This document shows positions 44,700-53,640 of a stretch of 64,000 nucleotides of DNA, in pieces (the first letter of the stretch is position 1; every line of letters starts with the position of its first letter). Location of the stretch: assembly GCA_023428295.1 (NCBI GenBank), contig JAEYYV010000220.1:40664-104663 (forward strand). The letters run 5' to 3'. Made by a program: the position numbers and the translations under genes. The stretch is from Pseudomonadota bacterium. GTDB taxonomy: Bacteria > Myxococcota_A > Polyangia > Haliangiales > Haliangiaceae. A model generated the notes under the pieces. It searched no databases, was not told the DNA's origin, and saw only the letters and a list, made by a program, of their open reading frames with translations.

Positions 44700-46679
44700 T
44701 CAGTTCGCAGCGCCGGGCGTCGGCGCGCGGAGCGCCCAGTCGTTCGCGGCTTGGTTCGTGTCCGCGCCGTTCGGGAAGCGCTGCAGCGAATTTGCAGCGT
44801 CGTCGAAGACCGTCGTGGGCAGCATCGCGCCCTCGACGAGCGAGACCGGCGCGGGGAAGCCAGAGGGCGTCGTGTTGGTGATCGCGCCTTCGTACGAGAG
44901 CGCGTCGATCACCTCGAACGTCGTCGGGTTCACGAGCGCCACACCGTCCGGTGAGCCGTTCTGGATCGCGACGCTGCCGAGCGGGATCTCGATGTCCGCG
45001 GTGATCGCGCTCAGCACGGCGGGCATACCGACGACCGCGTAGCCACCGGCCGGCAACATGCCCGACAGCGCGATGCGGAGGTACTCGTTGCCGTTCGGCG
45101 CGGGGTTGCCGCCCGTCGGGCTGATGAACACGAGCGCGTACGCGGACAGATCGATCGGGTTCGCGGTCGGATTGTAGATCTCGACGAACTCCGCTTCGTC
45201 GGTGCCGGGCTGGTCGTAGTCGATCTCGTTGATCACGAGGTGATCCACCGCGGCCGCCGGCGTGAAGCCCAAGAAGCTCGCCGAGAGCGGCGCACCGACC
45301 GCCGTGCCATCGGTGTCCTCGACGGTGTTCGCGACCGTCACGGTGTACATCATGCCCGGCGTCTGCGCCGCGGTCGTGAGCGTGACGACCATGCCCGAGA
45401 CGGACGCCGCGGTCACCGTGAGCGTGTTCGCCGGCGTGGTGGTCTCGACGATCGAGAACTGCGAGCCGTCGGCCGTCACCGTCGCCATGTCGATGTCGCG
45501 CGTGAACGTGACGGTCACCGTGGTCGCTGCAGGCGCGGCGGCCATCATCACCGACGGGATCGGCGTCGCGAAGCCCGTGAAGTCCGCGGCGAGCGGAGCC
45601 GCGAGCGCCGTACCGACGGTGTCCTCGAGCGTGTTCGCGACCGTGACGGTGTAGGCCTCGCCTGGAACCTGCGCGGCGGTCGTGAGCGTCACGGTGCGCG
45701 GCGCCGTCAGCACGGCGGCGGTCACGGGCAACGCGACCGGCGTCGGCGTGGTGTCGTCGACGATCGTGAACTGCGAGCCGTCAGCGAGCAGCGTCGCGGT
45801 GTCGATGTTGCGCGAGAACGTGACCGTGACCGTGGTGGCGCTCGTCGCCGTCGCACCACTCACCGTAGGAGCGGGGCAGCTCGTGACCGTGATGTCCGAC
45901 GTGCTCCACACGCCGATCTGCGCCTGCGTATTGAAGCGGCCGACGGGCGCGTTGTTGATCGCGACCACGCAGCCCATCTCGAGATCGAGCTCCGTGCGAA
46001 ACGCCTCCGGCATGCGCAGCTGGAAGTTCGTGTCGAGCGTGTCGATGCCCGTCGTCGTGATGTGGAAGCGGTTGTACGCCGCGCCGCTCGTGTCGGAGCT
46101 GGACGCGAGCGTCGCCGCCGTGATGTCGACGATCTCGTGATCGTAGTTGCCGATCGCGGAGACGAGATCGGTCGCGGCGGTGACGTCTTGCACGAGCGCG
46201 TTCACGTCCGCGCCCGTCGACGAACGCGTGAGATCCGAGATCGCCGTCGCGCGCGGCGAGTTGCCCGGCGCGGCCTTCATCGTGACGGTGAAGCTGATCA
46301 CGTCACCGACGGCGAGCGCCGGCGTGGTCGTCGCCGGATCGACAGCGACGAACAGGCCCGGCCCCGTCGCGTTCACCTGCACCGTGAAGCCCGCTGGATC
46401 GTTCGTGGTGTTCGCGCCCGCGACCGCCGGCTTCAAGTACGTGACCGTCGCGTCGACGATGTCGATATCGACCGCACCGTTGGTCGCGTCGCGCACCTCT
46501 TGGATTCCGCTCGACGGCGGTGCATCGATCGCAGCGTCGATCTCCGCATCGATCGGCGTGTCGATCGTACCCATGTCGACCGGAAGCGAATCGACGCTCG
46601 CGTCGACAGCAGCTCCCTTGTTGTTGTCACCGCACGCGGCGATGACGAGGACGAGGACACCTAGTGCGAGTCGCTTCAT
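44700..46679 (-). CDS. Lipoprotein with Big_5-like Ig repeats and lamin-tail domain
   Basis: 659 aa: signal MKRLALGVLVLVIAAC, Asp-rich tether. Residues about 55-240 are beta-rich (GLFVAVDPATTTPALAVGDV resembles an OB-like or nuclease-associated domain). Two tandem Ig-like domains of about 105 aa follow (TVTVTFSRNIDTATLLADGS and TVTVTFTRDIDMATVTADGS), clearly a duplication, then a lamin-tail domain at about 480-620 (HLVINEIDYDQPGTDEAEFV, EIYNPTANPIDLSAYALVFI). Such proteins are secreted or surface-bound; the function is unknown. The ATG at 46679 gives the typical short signal. Confidence 0.88.
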   Translation of the reverse strand: MKRLALGVLVLVIAACGDNNKGAAVDASVDSLPVDMGTIDTPIDAEIDAAIDAPPSSGIQEVRDATNGAVDIDIVDATVTYLKPAVAGANTTNDPAGFTVQVNATGPGLFVAVDPATTTPALAVGDVISFTVTMKAAPGNSPRATAISDLTRSSTGADVNALVQDVTAATDLVSAIGNYDHEIVDITAATLASSSDTSGAAYNRFHITTTGIDTLDTNFQLRMPEAFRTELDLEMGCVVAINNAPVGRFNTQAQIGVWSTSDITVTSCPAPTVSGATATSATTVTVTFSRNIDTATLLADGSQFTIVDDTTPTPVALPVTAAVLTAPRTVTLTTAAQVPGEAYTVTVANTLEDTVGTALAAPLAADFTGFATPIPSVMMAAAPAATTVTVTFTRDIDMATVTADGSQFSIVETTTPANTLTVTAASVSGMVVTLTTAAQTPGMMYTVTVANTVEDTDGTAVGAPLSASFLGFTPAAAVDHLVINEIDYDQPGTDEAEFVEIYNPTANPIDLSAYALVFISPTGGNPAPNGNEYLRIALSGMLPAGGYAVVGMPAVLSAITADIEIPLGSVAIQNGSPDGVALVNPTTFEVIDALSYEGAITNTTPSGFPAPVSLVEGAMLPTTVFDDAANSLQRFPNGADTNQAANDWALRAPTPGAAN

Positions 46680-46837
46680 GCGCCGGGGATAGCCCATCTC
46701 GTGCGTCGATGCCGTCGCCTCGCGGTGACATTACACAACTATAGATGTCCAAGGATCTCCGAGTGATGAGGCGGCTTCGGCCAACTAGGCCGTAACCCTT
46801 GGGTTCCCCGAGGAGCGCTGGTAAGGTCCGCGCCACG

Positions 46838-48712
46838 ATGGAAACGAAGCACCTGGACCGGGTCGTTATCCGCTTTGTCGGTGACTCGGGCGATGGCATG
46901 CAGCTGACGGGCAGCGAGTTCACGAAGGCCGCCGCCGAGGCGGGCAACGACATCTCGACGTTCCCCGACTTCCCCGCAGAGATCCGCGCTCCCGCGGGCA
47001 GCTTGTTCGGCGTCTCCGGATTCCAGCTGCACTTCTCCTCGACGGAGATCCACACGCCAGGTGATGCGCCCGACGTGCTCGTCGCGATGAACCCGGCTGG
47101 CCTCAAGACGAACCTGAAGGATCTCGTCGAGGGCGGCACGCTCATCATCAACACCGGCGCGTTCATCGAGGCCAACCTCAAGAAGGCCGCGTACAAGACC
47201 AACCCGCTCGAGGACGGATCGCTCGACAAGTACAAGGTCCACGCCGTCGACATCTCGCACCTCACGCTCACCGCGCTCGACGGCAGCGAGCTCTCCACCA
47301 AGGAGAAGGGCCGCGCCAAGAACTTCTTCGCGCTCGGCCTCGTGTTCTGGATGTACGGCCGCGAGCCCGAGCCCGAGATTCGCCGCATCATGCAGCAGTT
47401 CGCGAAGAAGCCGGGCTACGGCGAAGCGAACGTCAAGGTCTTCAAGGCTGGCTATCACTACGGCGAGACCGCCGAGGTGTTCCAGACGGTCTACAAGGTG
47501 CCGCCCTCGCACTTCAAGCCGGGCATGTACCGCAACATCACGGGCAACGAAGCGATCGCGCTCGGCCTCGTCGTCGGCGCAGAGCTCGCCGGCAAGAAGC
47601 TGTTCTACGCGGGCTATCCGATCACGCCCGCGTCGTCGATCTTGCACTCGCTCGCCAAGTACAAGAACTTCGGCACGCTCACGTTCCAAGCAGAGGACGA
47701 GATCGCCGCGATGGGCGCAGCGCTCGGTGCAGCGTTCGGTGGCAGCGTCTCCGTCACCGCGTCGTCGGGTCCGGGCATCGCGCTCAAGGGCGAAGCGATG
47801 GGCCTCGGCGTGATGACCGAGCTGCCCGTGGTGATCCTGAACATCCAGCGCGGCGGTCCCTCGACGGGATTGCCGACCAAGACCGAGCAGAGTGATCTCT
47901 CGCAGTCGCTGTTCGGCCGCAACGGCGAGTCGCCGCTGCCGGTGCTCGCCGCCAAGTCGCCCGGCGACACGTTCTACTGCGCGATCGAAGCCGTGAAGAT
48001 CGCCACGCGCTACATGGTGCCGGTCATCCTGCTCAGCGACGGCTACATCGCGAACGGCTCCGAGCCGTGGATGTTGCCGAACCTCACCGCGCTCCCGCGC
48101 TTCGACGTCACCCATCGCACGGATCCCACCAACTACTTCGTCTACGAGCGCGATCCCCAGACGCTCGCGCGCGCGTGGGTCGTGCCGGGAACGCCGGGCC
48201 TCGAGCACCGCATCGGTGGCATCGAGAAAGACGCGCTGACGGGCAACATCTCGTACGCGCCCGACAACCACGAGAAGCAGACGCACCTCCGCCAGGAGAA
48301 GGTGGACCGCGTCGCGCAAGACATCGGCGAGCTCGATCTGTCGGGACCCGAGTCGGGCGACGTGCTCGTCATCGGATGGGGCGGCACGTACGGCTCGCTC
48401 CGTCAGGCGCAGCAGCAGATGGCGGCGCAGGGCAAGAGCGTGTCGCACGCGCACCTGCGCTGGCTGTCACCGCTCGAGCCGGGCCTCGCGAAGATCATCC
48501 ACAACTTCAAGAAGGTCATCGTCGCGGAGCTCAACATGGGTCAGCTCCGCCAGGTGATCCGTTCCACGTTCCTGATCGATGCGATCGGGCTCAACAAGAT
48601 CCAGGGCCTGCCGTTCAAGGTGGTCGAGGTGACCGAGGCTGTCGAGAAGCAGCTCGGCTCCGCAGCGACCGCACCGGCGACAACCGCCCACCAACCGCAG
48701 GCGAACGCGTAA
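46838..48712 (+). CDS. korA: 2-oxoglutarate:ferredoxin oxidoreductase, fused gamma-alpha subunit
   Basis: With KorB it oxidatively decarboxylates 2-oxoglutarate to succinyl-CoA and reduces ferredoxin, replacing the NAD-linked complex. 624 aa: gamma domain at 1-190 (VIRFVGDSGDGMQLTGSEF) and alpha domain after 220 (FYAGYPITPASSILH, FQAEDEIAAMGAALGAAFGG, TASSGPGIALKGEAMGLGV, GPSTGLPTKTEQSDL). This fused arrangement is typical of KorA. The start ATG follows a 140-base leader with a short inverted repeat (CGGCC, 46778-46792). korB begins 7 bases after its stop. 2-oxoglutarate is the likely substrate by homology, but other 2-oxoacids are not excluded. Confidence 0.93.
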   Translation: METKHLDRVVIRFVGDSGDGMQLTGSEFTKAAAEAGNDISTFPDFPAEIRAPAGSLFGVSGFQLHFSSTEIHTPGDAPDVLVAMNPAGLKTNLKDLVEGGTLIINTGAFIEANLKKAAYKTNPLEDGSLDKYKVHAVDISHLTLTALDGSELSTKEKGRAKNFFALGLVFWMYGREPEPEIRRIMQQFAKKPGYGEANVKVFKAGYHYGETAEVFQTVYKVPPSHFKPGMYRNITGNEAIALGLVVGAELAGKKLFYAGYPITPASSILHSLAKYKNFGTLTFQAEDEIAAMGAALGAAFGGSVSVTASSGPGIALKGEAMGLGVMTELPVVILNIQRGGPSTGLPTKTEQSDLSQSLFGRNGESPLPVLAAKSPGDTFYCAIEAVKIATRYMVPVILLSDGYIANGSEPWMLPNLTALPRFDVTHRTDPTNYFVYERDPQTLARAWVVPGTPGLEHRIGGIEKDALTGNISYAPDNHEKQTHLRQEKVDRVAQDIGELDLSGPESGDVLVIGWGGTYGSLRQAQQQMAAQGKSVSHAHLRWLSPLEPGLAKIIHNFKKVIVAELNMGQLRQVIRSTFLIDAIGLNKIQGLPFKVVEVTEAVEKQLGSAATAPATTAHQPQANA

Positions 48713-48719
48713 GGGACGT

Positions 48720-49751
48720 ATGAGCGAACCAGTCAAGATCAAGCTGTCCAAGAAGGACCTCGAGACCGATCAAGATGTTCGTTGGTGCCCGGGCTGCGGC
48801 GACTACGCGATCCTCGCGACGGTCCAGCGCACGCTCGCCAACCTCGGCATCAAGCGCGAGAACACCGTGTTCATCTCGGGCATCGGCTGCTCGAGCCGCT
48901 TCCCGTACTACATGAACACGTACGGGTTCCACACGATCCACGGCCGCGCACCGGCGATCGCGAGCGGTCTCAAGATCACGCGACCCGAGCTCGACGTGTG
49001 GGTGATCACCGGCGACGGCGACGGCCTGTCGATCGGCGGCAACCACATGATCCACGCGCTCCGCCGCAACATGGATCTCAAGATCATCCTGTTCAACAAC
49101 CAGATCTACGGCCTCACCAAAGGTCAGTACTCGCCGACGAGCGCCGTCGGTACGCGCGCACCGTCTACGCCGACGGGCTCGATCGATCACCCGCTCAACC
49201 CGATGTCGCTCGTGCTCGGCGCGGGCGCCACGTTCGTCGCGCGCGTGACCGACACCGACGCGAAGCTCGCGAGCTCGATCCTCGAGGCCGCGTATCGCCA
49301 CAAGGGCGCCGTGTTGATCGAGATGCTCCAGAACTGCCCCGTCTTCAACGACGGCGTCTGGGACAAGGTGAAGGACAACCCCAAGGAGCAGCAGATCGTC
49401 CTTAGCGACGGAAAGCCGCTCGTGTTCGCGAACGGCACCAAGGGGATTCGCCTGACCAAGGACCTGCGCCCCGAGATCGTCGACGTGGGCGAGGGCGGCG
49501 TCCCCGAGAGCGAGCTCGTCGTGCACAGCGAGAAGGGCTCGCCGCTCTACGCGCACCTCCTCGCGCAGCTCGTCCAGCCGGACTTCCCGATGCCCGTGGG
49601 CATCCTCTATCGCGAAGAGAAGGCCACGTACGACGCGCTCGCCAACGCGCAGGTCGCCGACGCCATCGAGAAGCAAGGCGCGGGCGATCTGAACAAGCTG
49701 ATGTACTCGGGCATGACCTGGGAAGTCGGCGCCGACGGCACGCGGCACTGA
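48720..49751 (+). CDS. korB: 2-oxoglutarate:ferredoxin oxidoreductase, beta subunit
   Basis: 343 aa, thiamin-diphosphate and [4Fe-4S]-binding subunit. DVRWCPGCGDYAIL holds the first cluster cysteines, GIGCSSRFPYYMNTYGFH the next, and the TPP/Mg motif is GDGDGLSIGGNHMIHALRRN with NNQIYGLTKGQYSPTS. It is the second gene of a two-gene operon with korA; a retropepsin-like lipoprotein gene starts one base after its stop and may be read with it. No ferredoxin gene is adjacent. Confidence 0.94.
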   Translation: MSEPVKIKLSKKDLETDQDVRWCPGCGDYAILATVQRTLANLGIKRENTVFISGIGCSSRFPYYMNTYGFHTIHGRAPAIASGLKITRPELDVWVITGDGDGLSIGGNHMIHALRRNMDLKIILFNNQIYGLTKGQYSPTSAVGTRAPSTPTGSIDHPLNPMSLVLGAGATFVARVTDTDAKLASSILEAAYRHKGAVLIEMLQNCPVFNDGVWDKVKDNPKEQQIVLSDGKPLVFANGTKGIRLTKDLRPEIVDVGEGGVPESELVVHSEKGSPLYAHLLAQLVQPDFPMPVGILYREEKATYDALANAQVADAIEKQGAGDLNKLMYSGMTWEVGADGTRH

Positions 49752-49752
49752 C

Positions 49753-51057
49753 ATGCGCGCCGCGCTGATCGCGGTTGTCGCTACGGTTGCATGCACGTCC
49801 GGTCCGCCCCCGGGGTTCTACGGTGGCAGCGGTGACCGATGGACGTTCCCGCTCGTCGGTCCTCTCGAGGACGACGTGCTCCTCGCGCCTGTCTCGATCG
49901 CGGGCCGCGGCCCCTTCTTGTTCGCGATCGATCCGGACGCGAACGTCTCGATCATCGACGAGGTCGTCGTCCGCACGCTCGACCTGCGCACGGGCAAGGG
50001 CCCCGCGCGCCTCGACGAGACCGACACGCAGCAGACGCGCTTCTACGCGGAGATCGTGCAGCTCGAGCTGGGATCGCTGGTCGTCATGCAGCGCCAGTTG
50101 ATGATCGGGAGCAAGAGCTCGTTCGATAGAAACGGCCGCCGCATCTTCGGTGTCATCGGTCGCGACATCCTCGCCGACTCGCTCGTGTTCGGCTTCGATC
50201 GCGACCATGGCCTCGGCTACCTGACCACCGTGAAGTCGTTCAAGGCGCCACCGACGGCGAAGAAGCTCGCGTGGTCGCAGCTGAACAGCCGCATTCAGAA
50301 CGCGGAGGTCGTGCCGATGCCGCGCCGCTTGGTCAAAGCGACGATCGGCGACGCCACGTTCAGCATGCACCTCGATCTCGGCGCGTCCACCAGCGAGCTT
50401 CGCGAGAGCAAGTGGCCGTCCGCCGCGCTCACCGCCACCGCCGCCAAGACCGCCACCATCGACGAGGCCGGCAGCACGCATCGCAAAGACGCACTCGCGA
50501 TCGCCGCCACGGTGACCGTCGGCGAGCACACGGCCGACAAGGTCACGTTCGTGCCGTTCACCGACAAGCGGTGGCCCGCGGAGGAGATCGACGGCACGCT
50601 CGCCCTCGACTTCCTGCGCGCCTACTCTGTCTGGATCGACTGGGACGCAAAGGCCTACTTCCTCGCGCCGCGCGCGCCCGTTCCCACCAACGAGCGCATC
50701 GCGCGCTGGGAAGACGATGTCTCCGCCTTCGGCCGCTGCGCGTCGTCGGGCTGCGTGAAGGTCCGCCTCGTCGACCCGATGGCAGGCAAGACCCTCGAGG
50801 AAGGCAAGCCGCACCCGGGCGTGGTGCTCGTCGTCGAGCGTGACCCGGCGATCGGCGGCATCGACCTCGAGATCGTGCTCGAGGCCAAAGACCGCCCCGC
50901 CACACCACGCATCCTCGTCGCCCTACCCGCCGCCGCATCGCGCGCGATGCAGCAGCTCAAGGGAGACTTCGTCGGCGCCACGCTCGAGGTCGTCGACGCG
51001 AGCCCGTTCCCGCGCACGTGTCCTGGCTCCGCGTGCGTCGATTTGCTCGCGCGCTGA
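49753..51057 (+). CDS. Retropepsin-like aspartyl protease lipoprotein
   Basis: 434 aa: signal MRAALIAVVATVAC. Two half-barrels with an Asp near each turn: PFLFAIDPDANVSIIDEVV at about 45-65 (Asp-Pro-Asp replaces the Asp-Thr/Ser-Gly triad) and FSMHLDLGASTSELRE at about 205 (DLGA), with the flap-like strands FGVIGRDILADS and IDGTLALDFLRAY, the hydrophobic-Gly signatures of retropepsins. The first motif is degenerate, so activity is uncertain. The C-terminal 120 residues contain two Cys pairs. It directly follows korB (1-base gap) yet has no evident metabolic link to it. Confidence 0.75.
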   Translation: MRAALIAVVATVACTSGPPPGFYGGSGDRWTFPLVGPLEDDVLLAPVSIAGRGPFLFAIDPDANVSIIDEVVVRTLDLRTGKGPARLDETDTQQTRFYAEIVQLELGSLVVMQRQLMIGSKSSFDRNGRRIFGVIGRDILADSLVFGFDRDHGLGYLTTVKSFKAPPTAKKLAWSQLNSRIQNAEVVPMPRRLVKATIGDATFSMHLDLGASTSELRESKWPSAALTATAAKTATIDEAGSTHRKDALAIAATVTVGEHTADKVTFVPFTDKRWPAEEIDGTLALDFLRAYSVWIDWDAKAYFLAPRAPVPTNERIARWEDDVSAFGRCASSGCVKVRLVDPMAGKTLEEGKPHPGVVLVVERDPAIGGIDLEIVLEAKDRPATPRILVALPAAASRAMQQLKGDFVGATLEVVDASPFPRTCPGSACVDLLAR

Positions 51058-51115
51058 AATCCTTGTCGCCCGATGCGCTTGACGCCGCGCGCTCGTCGAG
51101 GAAGATCAGCGCTTC

Positions 51116-51736
51116 ATGGCATTTCTCGTCAGCGCAGACATCGTCGAACGTACGATCACGTCCTTCACCAAGCTCGATCAGCGCGGCGACAAGAAGGCAA
51201 TGAACAAGCTCGCGCAGCGCCTGCAGAAGGAGCAGCCGTTCTTGCTCCAACACGCAGCCGCCGTTCGCACCGAGCACGGTGACGCCGTCGGCGAAGCGGC
51301 AGTCTTCTACGCGACCCTCGTGTGGGCGATGTTCGATCGCAACCAGGACGGCACGCTTCCGCGCATCACCGCGCAGAACCTCGTCGACGCCGACAAGGTC
51401 GTCACCGACTCGCTCGCGGCCGTCGCGGGCATTGACGACAAGCCGGTGCACGAGCGCGTCGCGCCGAACCTCGTCGAGACGCAGCCGCACATTTACGCCA
51501 AGCTCGCCGAGCTGATCGCCGAGGACGTCAAGGAAGCTGCGATGACCGAGGCCACCGCCGCCACGATCATCAAGCCGACCGAGGTCGTGATCGAGGCGTT
51601 CGATGCCGCGATGAACGGCCGCCGGCCGGGCGAGAAGCAAGGCACCGTCGTCGCCGACGCGAAGCCGGGCCGCAACGAGCCGTGCCCCTGCGGCTCGGGC
51701 AAGAAGTACAAGAAGTGCCACGGCGAAGCCGCGTAG
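51116..51736 (+). CDS. SEC-C motif protein
   Basis: 206 aa. The first 170 residues are helical and of unknown fold ([36 protein letters not shown]). The end [19 protein letters not shown] is a complete SEC-C zinc-binding motif as in SecA and UPF0225 proteins, usually used to contact SecB or ribosomes. The function of such stand-alone proteins is unknown. It starts 58 bases after the lipoprotein gene and is followed by the gene-free repeat region. Confidence 0.85.
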   Translation: MAFLVSADIVERTITSFTKLDQRGDKKAMNKLAQRLQKEQPFLLQHAAAVRTEHGDAVGEAAVFYATLVWAMFDRNQDGTLPRITAQNLVDADKVVTDSLAAVAGIDDKPVHERVAPNLVETQPHIYAKLAELIAEDVKEAAMTEATAATIIKPTEVVIEAFDAAMNGRRPGEKQGTVVADAKPGRNEPCPCGSGKKYKKCHGEAA

Positions 51737-51774
51737 CTCGCTGATCGCTCGCGCGGGCGAGAGCACGGCCGATA

Positions 51775-51963
51775 TACGTCTCTCCGCGCCTCGTCGGCGT
51801 CTCTCCATCGTCGGCGCCGACGATTGCTCGCGACCTGTGCTCGAGTCGGTGGGCTGGCATCGATTCGTCGCTGTGTGATCGCCGTACGTCTCTCGGCGCC
51901 TCGTTGCTTCTCGCCGGGAACCCCATACGCACTCGCTCTGTCGGCGTCGACGATTGCTTGCGA
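51775..51963. repeat. Diverged direct repeat pair
   Basis: TACGTCTCTCCGCGCCTCGT at 51775-51794 returns at 51885-51904 with one mismatch, and a 24-base block (GTCGGCGCCGACGATTGCTC...) at 51810-51833 returns at 51940-51963 with two mismatches. The spacing differs by 20 bases between the two blocks, so the copies have suffered an indel. The unit is about 60-80 bases. Confidence 0.65.
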
Positions 51964-52203
51964 TCCACGCGAGCAGGCAAGTGGCAACAGGTCACGATCT
52001 CGTGCGGCGGGCGCATCGCGTAGATCGCGTCGGCCACGCGGTCGCGGATCGCCGTGTCGCGACGCAACACCGACTCCGACCGCCTTGCAGCTTCGTTCAA
52101 CGATTTCGTTGTCGTGCTCGACACCGGCCGAATGCGCACGCGCACTGCTCGATCCACGACTGGCCCTGAGCGATGCTGTGGGCGAAAGGGAGCGAGTCTC
52201 AGC

Positions 52204-52540
52204 AGCGATGCCTCGTCCGCAATGCGCTCGTCCGCGATGCGCTCGTCCGCGATGCTTCGTCCGCGATGCGCTCGGAGGCGCCGACTCGACGGCGATGCGC
52301 TCGGCGCGATGTTCTCGACGAAGGCTCGGCAGCGATGCGCTCGGCGCGATGTTCTCGGCGATGCGCTCATCCGCGATGTGCTCGGCACCGATGCGCTCGG
52401 CGCGATGCGCTCGGCACCGATGCGCTCGGCGCGATGTGCTCGGCGGCGCCGACCTCGGCAGCGACGCGCTTGGCAGCGCGGGCCTCGGCGGCGAGATAAC
52501 GACCTGGCGGCGATGCGCTCCGGCGGCGATGTTCTCGGTG
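52204..52540. repeat. Degenerate 15-bp minisatellite
   Basis: Four near-perfect 15-bp copies of TCCGCGATGCGCTCG run from 52216 to 52274 (one has a substitution, one a 1-base deletion). Further copies of GCGATGCGCTCG, often as alternating 14- and 15-base forms (GCGCGATGCGCTCG and GCACCGATGCGCTCG), continue with decay to about 52540. The mixed unit length breaks any reading frame, which argues against a repeat protein. Confidence 0.75.
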
Positions 52541-52890
52541 GGCGGCGGGCGCCCTGGCGAAGGTGGCGGGCCGTGACGAGCGCCCGCGTAGGTTTTCGCA
52601 CGGCAACATGGCTCGCTCACACCGGAACGCCCGCGAACACGTCTCGATGCGCGAGCGACGCGAGCGATGCACGCGGCCAGCCTGAGGCTGCGGCCCTCAG
52701 CTGCAGTCATCACGTTGCACACGATCCGAACCAACGGCTCGCAGAGCCGCCAGCACCCGCTGCGGTGGCTACTCGATTCGCCGGGTTTGCGATCAACCGA
52801 TTGCGCTTGGCACTGGCTCGACCAGTCCTGCCCGTTGGCCGGCGTTGCACGATCTGCGTATGGCCGCGAGTTTGAATTACTCGCACGCAG

Positions 52891-53637
52891 ATGAAAGCCC
52901 ACGCTGTTGTCGTCGCCGCCTTCGCCCTCTGTGCCCTCGCGCTCGCCGGCTGCGTAGCCGGTGAAGACGAGGAGGCAGCGGGCTCCGACGAACCGGCGGA
53001 CTACGAGCCGGTCACGGCGGACGGCAAGGCCGACGGCGTGCCGCTCACGTTCAACCAGAACGACGTGGTCGGCAATGACTTGTTCCTCGACGATGGCGCG
53101 TTCACCGTCTCCGAGATCCAGTCGTTCCTCGAGCGCTCGCCGTACAACAATCGCTCGTGGCTCGCGGACTACACGATCAACGGCGTCTCGGCGGCGCAAG
53201 CGATCTACAACGCGGCGACCGGTGAGGGCATCCACCCGATGATGATCCTCGCGCGCATGCAGGTGGAGTCGTCGCTCCTCTCGAAGACCACGCGTCCGTC
53301 GCAGGCGCGCCTCAACGCCGCGCTCGGTTGCGGCTGCCCCGACGGTGGCGGTTGCTCCGCGCAGTATCGCGGCTTCGACAAGCAGCTCGTGTGCGGCGCG
53401 AAGATCCTGCGCAAGTGGTACGACGCGTCCGTCGACGGCACGGGCCAATGGCGCGTGGGTCGTTCGAATCGCACACTCGACCCGCGCACGATCACGCCCG
53501 TCAACCACGCGACCGCGTCGCTCTATCAGTACACGCCGTGGGTCCTCGTCGGGCGCGGTGGTAACTGGCTCGTGTGGAACGTGACGAAGAAGTACGTGCG
53601 CCACGCGGTCGCCGCGGGCTACATCCCGGCGCCCTGA
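52891..53637 (+). CDS. Lysozyme-like lipoprotein
   Basis: 248 aa: signal with lipobox LALAGC, acidic tether (GEDEEAAGSDEP), then VTADGKADGVP, an opening common in Myxococcota surface proteins. The domain at about 60-245 (TVSEIQSFLERSPYNNRSWL, GEGIHPMMILARMQVESSLL, GCGCPDGGGCSAQYRGFDKQ, CGAKILRKWYD) resembles lysozyme-like glycosidases, with Glu in QVESSLL as the possible catalytic acid and four or five Cys likely in disulfides. Peptidoglycan cleavage is inferred. Converges with the copper-amine-oxidase-like gene with a 3-base gap. Confidence 0.75.
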   Translation: MKAHAVVVAAFALCALALAGCVAGEDEEAAGSDEPADYEPVTADGKADGVPLTFNQNDVVGNDLFLDDGAFTVSEIQSFLERSPYNNRSWLADYTINGVSAAQAIYNAATGEGIHPMMILARMQVESSLLSKTTRPSQARLNAALGCGCPDGGGCSAQYRGFDKQLVCGAKILRKWYDASVDGTGQWRVGRSNRTLDPRTITPVNHATASLYQYTPWVLVGRGGNWLVWNVTKKYVRHAVAAGYIPAP

Positions 53638-53640
53638 GAG

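Larger units (their letters stand above)
51737..52890. other. Gene-free region of 1.15 kb
   Basis: No coding frame here looks like a protein: every open frame on either strand is dominated by Arg, Ala and Ser and by repeats, and none has a recognisable start or family. The first 230 bases carry a diverged direct repeat, the middle a degenerate minisatellite, and the last 350 bases show nothing but ordinary GC-rich sequence. It is by far the longest gap in an otherwise nearly gapless window. Confidence 0.7.

Noticed and set aside
46698..46837. Regulatory RNA or promoter before korA
   Set aside because: Only a 5-bp inverted repeat and scattered AT-rich bases; -35 and -10 candidates are spaced 9-10 bases apart, too close.
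52204..52540. CRISPR array
   Set aside because: Units are 14-15 bases without unique spacers, so it is a minisatellite; no cas gene is in the window.
52054..52875. Plus-strand frame of 273 codons in the repeat region
   Set aside because: Repeat units of 14 and 15 bases shift its reading, and the product is Arg/Ala/Ser only; no promoter, no homology by eye.
51493..53604. Minus-strand frame of 703 codons across the gene desert
   Set aside because: Spans the SEC-C and lysozyme-like genes in antisense and is low-complexity in the desert; no start site or domain.
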